The notes beneath the pieces were generated by a model, which worked only from the letters and a program-made list of their open reading frames with translations, ran no database searches and was not told the origin of the DNA. Position numbers and translations under genes: made by a program. Of a DNA stretch of 64,000 nucleotides, positions 1-11,345 are shown piece after piece. Each line of letters begins with the position of its first letter. The stretch's first letter is position 1. The DNA is from Bactrocera neohumeralis (Eukaryota > Arthropoda > Insecta > Diptera > Tephritidae), in assembly GCF_024586455.1 (NCBI RefSeq), contig NC_065922.1, positions 21,200,089 through 21,264,088 on the forward strand, written 5' to 3'.

Positions 1-560
1 AGATTACATTATTACCATAAGCAGTAATCCATGCCAAATTTCGTGAAGATACCACGTCAAATGCGAAAGTCTTCCATACAAGCCCTTGATTCCGATCGTT
101 CGGTTTGTATGGAAGCTGTATGTTATAGTAAGCCGATCTGAACAATTTCTTCGGAGATTACATTATTTCTATGAACAATAACTCATACCGATTTTCGTGA
201 ATATATCTTGCCAAATACAAAAGTTTGCCATACCAGCACTAGATTCCGGTCGTTCAGTTTGTATAGCAGCTATATGTTATAGTGGTCCGATATCGGCCGT
301 TCCGACAAATGGGCAGCTTCTTGAAGAGAAAATGAAGTTTGCAAAATTTCAAAACGATATCTTAAAACCTGAGGGACTAGTTCGTATATATACAGACAGA
401 CTGACGGACAGACAGACAGACAGACGAACATGTCTAAATCGACTCAGCTCAACATACTGATTATTTATATATATACTTTATAGGGTCTCCGACGCTTCCT
501 TCTGGGTGGTTCAAACTTCCTGACAAACTTAATATACCCTGTTCAGGGCATAAAAAATGG
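1..560 (-). repeat. Unclassified high-copy repeat with ~155-bp internal subrepeats (cut by window edge)
   Basis: Two diverged units begin at about positions 2 and 157, each opening with AGATTACATTATT and each containing a TTTGTATGG/TAGCAGCT-type core followed by TATGTTATAGT. After them come a GACA-rich microsatellite (about 396-430) and a tail reading GGGTCTCCGACGCTTCCTTC and then AATATACCCTG near 530-543. The same tail, GACA/GTCT tract and core occur in reverse complement at 19430-19965, so this is a dispersed repeat. It has no coding capacity that I can recognise, and the ORF at 197-460 is just repeat sequence. The left end lies outside the window. The transposon class is not decidable from what I see. 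Confidence 0.7.
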
Positions 561-768
561 CATAATGGTCACGAGAGCTGAAAGCGGGCAAAGAAACTAT
601 TTTTTATTATTAAGTGAACTTTCAGGTACTAGCTTATTATATATCCACAAAGGGAAATATCTTTCATTTAAACTATTGTTGAAACTAAATTAATAACGTT
701 AATCCATCACCAACATTTATATCCAGCTGAAGCTGATATTAGCTAATCAAAAGAGTTTTGTAGTCGCA

Positions 769-2293
769 GTGTATTACTCAGTTCGAATAGCAATTAACCG
801 CCTGAAGAACAACAAAGCGGTGGGGGCCGATGGATTACCGGTCCAGCTATTCAAACACGGCGACGGAGAACTGATAAGAAGCATACATCAGCTTCTTTGT
901 AAGATATGGTCGGACGAAAGCATGCCCAATGATTGGAGTTTAAGTGCGCTATGCCCAATCCATAAAAAAGGAGACCCCACAATCTGCGCCAACTATCGTG
1001 GGATAAGCCTCCTCAACATCGCATATAAGGTTCTATCGAGCGTATTGTGTGAAAGATTAAAGCCCACCGTTAACAAACTGATTGGACCTTATCAGTGTGG
1101 CTTTAGATCTGGAAAATCAACGCACGACCAGATATTCACCATGCGCCAAATCTTGGGAAAAGACCCGTGAAAGAAGAATAGACACACACCACCTCTTCGT
1201 CGATTTCAAAGCTGCTTTCGACAGCACGAAAAGGGGCTGCCTTTATGCCGTGATGTCTGAATTTGGTATCCCCGCAAAACTAATACGGCTGTGTAAACTG
1301 ACGTTAAGCAACACCAAAAGCTCCGTCCGGATCGGGAAGGACCTCTGCGAGCCGTTCGATACCAAACGAGGTTTCAGACAAGGCGATTCCCTATCGTGTG
1401 ACTTTTTCAACCTGCTTCTGGAGAAAATAGTTCGAGCTGCAGAACTTAAGTAGAGAAGGTACCATCTTTTAAAAGAGTGTACAGCTGCTGGCGTATGCCG
1501 ATGATATTGATATCATAACTTTGAAGTTGTAGATAATTTCGTCTATCTTGAAACCAGCGTAAACACCATTAACAATGTCAGCCTGGAAATCTAACCATGA
1601 AGAAGTTCGAATAGCGATGATGATGATATTGATATCATCGGCCTCAACACCCGCGCCGTTAGTCTGCTTTCTCCAGGCTGCTTGTCCAGCACAGAAAATG
1701 GGTCTGGCCGTGAACGAGGGCAAGACGAAATATCTCCTGTCATCAAACAAACAGTCGTCGCACTCGCGACTTGGCTCTCACGTCACTGTTGACAGTCATA
1801 ACTTTGAAGTTGTAGATAATTTCGTCTATTTAGGAACCAGTATTAACACCACCAACAATGTCAGCCTGGAAATCCAACGCAGGATTGCTCTTGCCACCAG
1901 GTGCTACTTCGGACTGAGTAGGCAATTGAAAAGTAAAGTCTTCTCTCGACGAACAAAAGCCAAACTCTATATGATGGGCTGTACGAAAAATACGACGACA
2001 TTGACATAGTTCAGCGAATTAAAAGACAACGGATACGCTGGCTAGGTCATGTTATCCGGATGGACGAAAACACTCCAGCCCGAATAGTATTCGACACAGT
2101 ACCCGCCTGGGGAAGCAGAGGAAGAGGAAGACCTCCACTCCGTTGGAAGGACCAGGTGGAGAAGGACCTGGCTTCGCTTGGAATATCCAGTTGGCGCCAC
2201 GTAGCGAAAAGAAGAAACGACTGCCGCGCTGTTGTTAGCTCGGCTATAATCGCGTAAGCGGTGTCTACGCCAATTAAGAAGAAGAAGAAGAAG
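769..2293 (+). mobile_element. 5'-truncated, frame-broken RTE-like non-LTR retrotransposon (reverse transcriptase)
   Basis: Translated pieces in three frames form one reverse transcriptase. NNKAVGADGLP and CPIHKKGDPTICANYRGISLL (fingers) are followed by GPYQCGFRSGKST, then in another frame HHLFVDFKAAFDS (first catalytic Asp) and GFRQGDSLSCDFFNLLLE. The YADD box region is near 1494-1516, then MGLAVNEGKTKYLLSS and VVDNFVYLGTSI. A C-terminal block at 2033-2257 reads IRWLGHVIRMDE, GRPPLRWKDQVEKDL and SWRHVAKRRNDCR. The copy lacks the endonuclease and 5' part and has frameshifts near 1165 and in the YADD region. It ends in a (GAA)n tail at 2276-2293, typical of RTE-type elements. The clade call is tentative. 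A 105-bp mosaic duplication interrupts the YADD box (see findings). Confidence 0.85.
2276..2293 (+). repeat. (GAA)n tail of the LINE copy
   Basis: A run of GAA/AAG triplets directly follows the conserved 3' untranslated segment (CGGCTATAATCGCGTAAGCG and on). The same tail is present in reverse as (CTT)n at about 23380-23394 next to the copy at 23.4 kb. This supports it as the genuine 3' terminus and not a chance microsatellite. Confidence 0.75.
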
Positions 2294-5200
2294 TGTATTA
2301 CTCACCAGAACAAAACAAATTTCTTGCCGTAAAAAAACTGCTCCACATGTCTATTTCTAAAATATTGTTGGTATAAAGACGGTGTATGTATATACATAGT
2401 TATATACACATGATAAGGGGGTATACATAAAATAGGGTATTTTCATATTTGAAGAACTTCACCAATAAATTACTTCCAGGCGACTCTTTTGGATAACACC
2501 CTAAATGCGTTAATTTGATGAATTACCAACACGCATACACATAGCATATAAATTTCAGGTGAAGGTCTCGTAATCGTAGCATGTGGTTAGTGTATGCTCA
2601 CATGCAAATATTTATAAAATTACACTTGTGGTTTAGCAAGTGTACAATTTTAATTAGTTTAATTATATTTATTTTTACCGAGGCCACTTAATTACCACGT
2701 AAAAATAGGTAAAGGATATGAAATGTTTACCAATTTTCATTAAAAAATTTAAAATATGCGGTTTCATACGAAAAAAAAATTGTATATACACACCTATACA
2801 TTTTTAGCTTGAAAGAGTTTACAAATTTATATCTATTTTTTAAACTTCTATTAAAAATTTAAAATGGATTTTTTAAAAAACATTAATATTTTGTTAAAAT
2901 TTATTTCAACATTTTGCTTGTTGCTGTAACAAAATTCACTACGGAAACCAGCAAAATTTTGAGAAGCTCTGTTTTTAACCATTTCTTTCCACAACACAAC
3001 TCAAAGGTAATAAAACACAGAAATTTGAAACTACGCAGGTACTTATTACTGTGAGCCAAAAATAGAAAGAAAAATAAAATGCCAAATACAGGAAATGAGT
3101 CTCCGGTGAAGAAAAATAAATTATTCATGCGAAAGAATTATGCAGAAGGGTTGTAATTAAAAATAAATGAAGAATTTAATGAAAACATAATTATAAATAT
3201 TTTGTGGAGAAGATACTTTAACTTCAAAATTTATTTAACAAAAAATATTTTAATTGCAAAATCTAAATTTTAAACGCTTAAAATCTCTAAAAATCCAAAA
3301 GTTGCGTACACTACGGTATTTATGCACTTTCAAATTATAGTATTAATATTACTAAACTGATCAAAACTATTCCAAATGCTTCTTTTGCACTTCTTATATT
3401 AAAATCGGCTACGCAAATTCTATTCAAAAATTTAAGGGCAATTAGTAATGACTCTAGAAAAATTATAGTAAAGAAGCGGCTTGAGTACGAAGTAACGTTC
3501 ATCAGATTTCACCTTAAGTACGCGCTTCTCGTACAAATAAATGACATACATGAGCTTACAACGGGTTGTCTTGGCAGCTTGTTTTAAGCACGCTCAAGCT
3601 AATTTGCCACTTAACTTGTTTTCTGAGAAAAATTATCTAAAATTTTTGTGTAACCAGAAAACATTAGTCGACATCAGCAAAAGTCCTTTATTTTTTATAT
3701 TTTGAATGGCTTTTTCTTTATGTTTATAGCACTCAATTATTATTCAATGATATATTTTGAAAGTGGAAAATTTATAGCAGAAAGTTGAATGTTACAAAGA
3801 ACAGTTGAGGAAATGTTGACTAAGAACTCTTGTTTTATTTTTACGATGAATTGTTATGGCTTGGTAACTAATTAAAGTGTGCCTTAATATTTATAAACTA
3901 AAAAATTTCAGGAAAATCAGAGGATTGAAGGTGAACTCTGCTGTATTCCTTTGGCAAGTAGATATTAAAGAATAATTCCATAAAATGGTGCATATGCATG
4001 AAATTTTTTCATATATTTACTTCAGATTACTATGACTCTGGGTAATTCTATATTGTGTTCTGGATGTGTACAGTAAATACCATTACGTGCATTAAATGCT
4101 TATTGTTCACGTAAGTACATATGGTATATTTATTTGGATAACATTAATATTTATGTACCTCTTAACAAGCTGTTAACTTGAACCTTTCTAATAGAACGTG
4201 ACTACTTTAAGCCTAAGGCAGGGCCACTTTATTTTAGACGTAATATCATGAATTTATTGAAGCAATGGAAATTTATATACACTTATTGTCAGTATTTGCT
4301 AATTGTCTAATAGTAGTTCGTATTTTCGACCAAATTTCACAATTTTCGTACACGCCGTGCCGGACAAAATAAATAAAAGAAAAAAAAATAATACTGCAAT
4401 AAATAGGGATGATACAAATACTAATGTTGCAAGATAATGTTGCTGACTTCAGCCGTATTAAAATTACGGAAAAAGCAAACTTCATAAAAATATATAATAG
4501 TTATAATTACATATGCCAATCTAACCATAATTTTGGCATTGTACTATTCCAGTTTAATTGATAGTTTAATTAGCTATTCAATTCTATGATAAATTTTCTT
4601 GTTGCTATTAAATGCAAGTAACATAATTTTAGTTAGTTTGTGTATACAAAACTCATAGAGCTTTAGTATTGCTACTTTACTTAATTACGGTTGGGATTTA
4701 CGCCCCAGGTGGCATTAAGTTAAAGTTTCATGTTAATAATTGGGCAATATTGATATGTATTAATTAACCGTCACATGTTTGTCTGTAGTTTCCTTTATAA
4801 TAAGCTTTATTTTAATTTTTATGGCGAATGTTATTAAACATGTTTTTGAGTTTATATTACATTTTTTTTGAGAAACCGTCGTTTTGTCAAAAGATTTTAT
4901 TTGCTATAATATAGTTAAAAGATACCATAATATGTTTATTTATTGTAACTGAATCCAACTATCTTAAACTTTAACTACCGTTTTTGTTAAATGCTATTTA
5001 TTTGCGTTAATGGTGAACAAAAGATATGCGGCATTGGCATACAAAAATTTCGAAACATATATTTTGCTCTCCTTATTCTTTAGTTTTATTTTACCTACGA
5101 ACTCATCAGTAATACCTATTATAATTTGCTATTCTCCTTTTTGTACATTCTCCTTAATAATTCTCAAATTCTTTAATTTCTTCCACAAATGTGCAAAATC

Positions 5201-6670
5201 ACGCACCGATCCATTTGAGGTTATTTGAAGGAATTAAATGGAGATACATGTAGCAACAGTAAAGCTGAAATCTTTACTATCCAACAGTTCATACTTGTAG
5301 TGTATTCGTGTAGCTACTTTGCAATGTAAAGTAAATTGTAATACCATTTTAATTAAAAAGCGTTAACGAGACAGAACTTTTAAATGCTATGTAAAGAGAA
5401 AGGCTAATTATTTCTATACAACTGATAGAGGAAGGTACATTTTAGGGTGGTGAACAACAAAATTTTTTTTCGCTTCGTATTTCGAAAAAAATTTTGCATC
5501 TCTGTACTGTGTACAAATTTAGAACGCTTTTTTGTAGCCAATTCATATAAACACAATAAGTAGCAGTAAGTACTTATTTTGTACGCAAACAAACATTTAA
5601 CGATGTTGAATCTTGCTAACGAGTCGGTTACACGATTCACAGTAATGAACATATGTGGATCATAAAGGATGCAAAGCTAAATAAAGAACTTTTAACAGCA
5701 CTTAATAAAACTAGGTGACCTCTTAGTAGATGAGGTCTACGATAACTGGCTTAATAAGATTTTTGGTTTATAAAAATATTTAAAGCATACTATTATTTTT
5801 ATATTTAATATAAAGCAGATCAATATATATACAAGTAGAAATTTTTTTGTGATTTGCTTACTTAGCACTGAATCCAGCCTTACCACAACATTAAACTCCT
5901 GCACGCTTACACTTGTTTTAGATATTTCGTCAGTCAATAAAAGTTACTCTCCATTTTTGTTTGCAAAGAAAACGTTGAAACCTTTTGCAAATAATAATAG
6001 GGCAATCAATCTAGCATACAATAATTGTGCAAGTAAAACAAAATATTATACAAATCGCTGACTCGATTTCATCAATAATGCACGTAAGTTAGCTTAATCA
6101 ACAAAATAAGTAGTCACTCAAATGTGTCTGGAAAATCAGCAAGCTAGGCAGATGGCGATGCTGAATAAGGCCCATACTGCATAAATAGATCATAAGGAGT
6201 ATGCATATTGTTATAAACCAGTTGCAACTCACACACGCTTAACAAACTAAAAGAAAAATGAATTATTATTTGCGCATTTTTTGATTGAAAAACTCAGCGC
6301 CACAATTGATTCAATATGCAAAATTTATTAAGAAGTTTGTCTAGCCAAATACACATTTTTAATTCAGTTCTTACTCAAGAGATTTACCATTTTCACTTTA
6401 AGAGCCTTTTCGACCATAGACCTGGTTATTGTGTAGGTCCTACTTGCAAGTGATCTAATTCGAAACGAATTGTGTCTAGGTAAGAAATTAGCATAATGGT
6501 AACATAACGTTATTGAATTATTACGATACTGTATATATTTGCATAAGCAATTCACAAGCATATTGTTTTGACTCTTTACTTGCTTAATCGCTGCAACAAA
6601 AAACACAAACCGTTGTTCGGTAAGCCATAACACCCTAAACTTAAAACCAGTTGTTGAATAAGCAATCTTA
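2294..6670. other. AT-rich non-coding DNA, nothing recognised
   Basis: Long A/T runs and scattered stops in all frames. The short open frames here show no family resemblance, repeated motif or signal-peptide pattern. I see no tRNA-like or repeat structure that I can support. Confidence 0.5.
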
Positions 6671-6672
6671 TA

Positions 6673-7602
6673 CAAGATGCACTACAAAGTAAACAGGACT
6701 TTTTGAATCTAGTGCCCCTGGTGGCGCCATCTATATGTCGACTGGTGCGTAAGAATTGTCCAGTGAGAATTTCATGACAATTCATGTTGTTTCATGGAAG
6801 TGAAGTCATTGCGTTTTAAGTGTCAGTATGTCTGTGTTATCAGTGCGAAAATGAGCTTCGAACAAAGAGCCAACAATAAATTATTGGTAAAACTTTTACC
6901 GAAACGTTTTAATTGATGAAACAAGTTTTTGGCGATGATTGCCTACCCCGTAGCACAGTGCACGAGTGGTTCCAACGTTTTCAAAGTGGTCATGAGGACA
7001 AAAATGACGATCAACATGTGGGCCAATCAAAATTCGTTATCACCGGAAATTCCAGCGAAACTGTGCGTGAATTCATCAAAAATCCGCCGAGATCATCATT
7101 GAAATTCATGAAAATGGAATTGAACAACTGCAAAATATCGATTTATCGCATTTTGACCGAACATTTGGGCTTACGAAAAGTGTGTGCACGGTTTGCTCCG
7201 CACAAATTGACTGACGACCAAAAATTGCTCAAAATCCAACATTCGAAGGACATCATTGTGACCGATTATTTGACCAAAAATCACATTTTAACCATTAAAC
7301 ACTCTCCGTATTCATCTGATATGGCACCGTGCGACTTCTTCCTTTTCGGCAAACTGCATTTGCCCATCACAGGAAAGCGCTATGCAGACGTAGAGACCAT
7401 TCAAAAGGCTTTTACCCGCATGCTGGCGGCCATACCGGCCAACGAGTTAAAACACTCGTTCGATATGCTTTTGGACCGTGCAAAAAGCTGTATTGAAGCA
7501 GAAGGAAACTATTTTGAATAAAATAAATTCATTTTGCCGAAAAAATCATTTGTTCTGTTTTTTTTTTTTTTTAAAGTCCTGTGTACTTAGGAACGCACCT
7601 TG
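6673..7602 (+). mobile_element. Internally deleted mariner-like element, copy 1 (CAAGGTGCG-type termini)
   Basis: TA dinucleotides at 6671-6672 and 7603-7604 flank the element. The right terminus reads GGAACGCACCTTG and the left CAAGATGCACTACAAAGTAA, a diverged inverted repeat. The open frame at 6913-7521 encodes the transposase N-terminal region (VFGDDCLPRSTVHEWFQRF, then SIYRILTEHLGLRKVCARF) joined after KIQHSKD directly to IVTDYLTKNHILT and the C-terminal block SPYSSDMAPCDFFLF to EAEGNYFE. The segment with the first two catalytic acids is missing, so no active transposase can be made. An upstream stretch (about 6790-6900) holds the first N-terminal residues in another frame. Two more copies are at 36.8 and 62.8 kb. 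Confidence 0.88.
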
Positions 7603-7615
7603 TAGTAAAAAGTAG

Positions 7616-7975
7616 CCATGTTAATTAGACTCAAAGTCTACTATCTTCAGAATGATTGATCAAAGTGATTTTCTACAAACATGTCTAAATTGGTACTTTA
7701 TAGGTTTCCGGTTAATGGCGATTTGTGGGCGTGGCAGTGGTTCGATTACGCCAATCTACAAACTCCAAGTTTCATCAAGATGTGCCAAGTTTTACTCAAG
7801 TTACATCTTGCACGGACGGACAGGCTGATGGTCATCCGAATTTCAACTTTTCTCGTCACCTTGATCATTTATATATCCACATATACATATATCTCGCTTT
7901 GTTTTATGTGATACGTACAACCGTTTGGTAAATAAAACTATTATACACTGTAGAAACTGGTTGCAAAAGTATAAT
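7616..7975 (+). repeat. Dispersed unclassified repeat, copy 1
   Basis: It begins near ATTAGACTCAAAGTCTACTA and contains GGCGTGGCAGTGGTTCGATT (7728-7747), a stretch ending in a GGACGGACAG-type microsatellite (about 7813-7826), and a tail near TTATACACTGTAGAAACTGG (7941-7960). GTGGCAGTGGTTCGATTACG recurs at 16576-16595, with neighbouring sequence also alike, which shows it is a dispersed family. Open frames at 7681-7931 are repeat sequence, not genes. It starts immediately next to mariner copy 1. Confidence 0.65.
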
Positions 7976-10679
7976 GATATAATATTTTTTTAATGGAAGA
8001 GCTGTGTAGAGAAAGCCATACAAGATTATAAGAATATAAGCTATTTTCTGACCTTAACAATTTAATTGAAAGCAATTAACATATGAGGGCACAACAGATC
8101 TCAGTTCACGGTGCAACCCTCATTTATGTATATTGTATTTATCTAATTATTAAATGCCTCCACTTTTGCTTTTACTAAGGCCTTGTTACTAATTATGGGT
8201 AATTATCAACCCACAGGCGAGGAAAAGTGATAAAAAGGGAAGGGCGGCAAATAAAAGAAGTGTCACTAAACAAATATGCCAACAGCTCAAAGGTTGGATG
8301 TTAATCTGCAAAAAAGCAAAAGGGCAGTCAACAATAATTAATCTGGAATAGTTGCAACGCAATTAGTTTAGTAAATATATGACACTCTGGAAATTTAATT
8401 AAAACATTTAATTTTTTTTTATACTAAAATATCAGTTGTATAAAAGGCTTTTACAAAAGGAAATAAAAAGTAAAAATTTTGAAAATAAAAGCTTATATTA
8501 ATAAAAAACAAAGTCGTGATTTATATATAAATATAACCTTATATCTTATTATTATAGGTTTGTTTTATTTCTATAAGTAACTCTTATTAAAATTATGAGA
8601 GACACAAAGCAATAATTATTATCACAAAGCAAGAGGTGGATAAGAAACTCAACTTAAAATTTTTTTTCTAGCGCGCACATTCTTTCCATTCAATTTTATT
8701 TAATTTTATACTTTTCCTTATAGTTTCACAGCCCTTTAAGTCTTCATGTTTTGCAGTTATATCTCCCCACCATTAACGTAATTGCACACAACTCTCCCAT
8801 GGGTATAAACGTTAATGCCAGGAAATGCAAACAATTTCCTCTTTAACATATATTTTTATTCGACTATTTTTTATAAGGCCTCTGTGGATATTTTTTACAA
8901 GCATGGAAATGCGAGAAATTTTCAACTATATGAGTATTTGTGTTGTGCAATGGTAAATAGTGAAGAGTTTAATTTGACGTGAAAAGTTGCTCAGGACTTT
9001 TGAGTAGAAAGTTCTTTATGTCCGTCACATTATTCAGTTTGGAAAATGAACTCACATACCTGAAAGCAACATGTTGTTGAAAAACACATAACGTTACCAT
9101 GGTTTGTATATACTATACATACAATTGTGTATGTATTGTTATCTTTATGTAGTGATGACCTTCATGGGTCAAGCACCATTACGGTACAAACCAATTTCCA
9201 TTTCTCTTTTTTACTTCGCATTCACTTAAACCACCTATTTATATACTTGCAATTCCGCTACTAAGTGCACTACCAGCTATCCGATGCCACAGCAACAACA
9301 GACAAGTAAATTGAATAAAAAGTGCACAAAGAAAATTATGGTGAAAGGTCATTGTTTTATTGCTGTAACAAGTTACTGTTAGCTTTTATACAATGGAATA
9401 AATGTGTGCCAGTTTGCCAGCAAAAGGATAGTTTTGCTTAGTAATTTGATATAAGGACAATGTTACGAAAGAAAATGCTTTGCATAGGCTTCCTGAATGC
9501 AGTGAAAATGAAGAATGTATATACATATGTACATGTAAGAATGTAGGCCACAAGCAATGAAGACTATTCAAATGCTGAATGTTTTCTGATCCAGTGCCAG
9601 TAATAAATAAAGGTATAGATACGGAAGGATAATTATCATCAATATGATTTATTTAGCGATCACACGCTGGTTACGTATACGCAGTGTATAAGATACGTTA
9701 ATGTTAGTTTGTATAATATCAATTAATATATAAAGTTTTATTGTACAATTTTCTTCTAAATTATAGGCTACATATTTATTGTTACCGATGCATTGAAAGT
9801 TTACAATAATTCGGCAATCAGCTTACCCAAAACTTAACTTGGTAAGACAACGAAATCTTCGTTTTCAAAAACGAGACCAGAGAGAATTTAGTACTAAGCC
9901 TCAAAACCAATTCTGTCATAGATAGAAATCATTGTTGAAACGAAGGATAACAACAGCACATTTTTTACAAAAACAGCACTTCCTTAAAAATTAAAACAAA
10001 TACTTCTACTCACCCAATAACCCTTGCAATACGCTTCATCTGTCAAAAGTTCTGGACAGGTGTGATTAAAAATGAGTCCTAAATAAACAAACTTTAGATG
10101 CAAATGTGTGACAAATTCGATGGAAAATTAAGGATGGGTTTTTAATTAACATTTAATATCCAATTAACAACGTTAAGAGCACGAGCGCCAACGTGTTCAA
10201 ATATTATGGAAAAGTTTGTTGAATATATACTAAATTATAGAATATATGAATTGATTATCCCATACTAGCTGAGGTAAAGTGTAAAAAATAAGCATTAATC
10301 ATTACGGTAATGTCCTTGTAGTGCTCTTTTTATATACATTAGCAGACACACTATTTACAAATATTTGTTTTCAAATTAAAGTGGGATAATGGAAGTAACT
10401 AGTTTGCAACTTTTAATGACATATAAAGCACCCTCGTATTTCATTTGAGGAAACAAACAAGAATTAAAATACTATTATATATTATGCAATTAACATGGAA
10501 AGGTTTTATTTATTAAGCATTATGAGAATAAGTTTGTATAAACAAGTATATACTATGTACTTACTATCACTATGGCGATACATTTCTTTTCACTTCTTGT
10601 TAATGACATGAAATAAATGAAACTTTCTAAAAGCCAAGCCTCAAATAATTTTAAATGTGTGTGATATGCTTTCTTCTGC
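7976..10679. other. AT-rich intergenic DNA, nothing recognised
   Basis: No open frame here shows any family signature, and I see no repeat shared with the rest of the window. Confidence 0.5.
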
Positions 10680-11345
10680 AATTTCTGCCGCAAATAGGAG
10701 ACTTTCTTCTGCAACCGGCGGATACAATGAAATATCTAGGGCTCATCCTGGATAGGAAGCTTTCATGGAAGCCGAATATCAAAGAAAAACAAAGAAGGCA
10801 TTTTGACTTCATACCGGATCACTTGGATCATGGAGTCGCCAAACCGAACTCTGCTAGCTCCTTCTCTGCCCATATACCGACGAGGGAGTTTTTAGTGAGA
10901 AGAAGCCGTTGGAGGAGAGGGGCAGTGCGCTATTTCAAAGCTTGGCGGGAAGGTTGGTGAAAGGGTTCATTATCAGGAGCTCTTTATCAAATCCAACTTC
11001 AGACTTTCTGACTATTGCAGTATCTTCCAAGCGGAGGTTGCAGTTATTAAGGTAACAGAAGATCTACTGCTTCAGATTGCAGCCTCCTTCAGAGAAGTCC
11101 ACTCATATAACAAAGCGGAGATACTGACGGTTGAACTCATTAGCAGTGCGTTCAAGGTTAGTCGAAGAGTGCCTAATCTCGCTATCAATAGCATCGAGTG
11201 AAAAGACTGGAATGGATGCCAGGCCATAGCGGTATCGCAGAAAATTGCAAAGCTGATGAGCTATCCTGTTGTGGGCTACTATTAGATAGCTGGGCTTTGC
11301 GGAAGCCAAAGCCTTTTGGCCCAAGATCGCTGGCAAGAGATCAGC
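10680..11345 (+). mobile_element. Decayed Jockey-like LINE fragment (RT C-terminus plus RNase H)
   Basis: Around 10715-10790 the frame reads DTMKYLGLILDRKLSWKPNI, the classic thumb-region block of Jockey-type reverse transcriptases. Further down, in other frames, come SIFQAEVAVIKVTEDLLLQI (about 11015-11075), matching the RNase H segment with its conserved Glu, and a block near 11210-11290 reading DWNGCQAIAVSQKIAKLMSY (usual form: W.PGH.GI.EN..AD.LA). Several frameshifts and stops separate the blocks and the catalytic YADD region is absent, so it is dead. The open frame on the opposite strand (11103-11390) is a shadow. Confidence 0.75.

Noticed and set aside
197..460. 87-codon open frame at the left end
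   Set aside because: It runs through the dispersed repeat and its GACA microsatellite; the residues TDRLTDRQTDRR are just the translated microsatellite.
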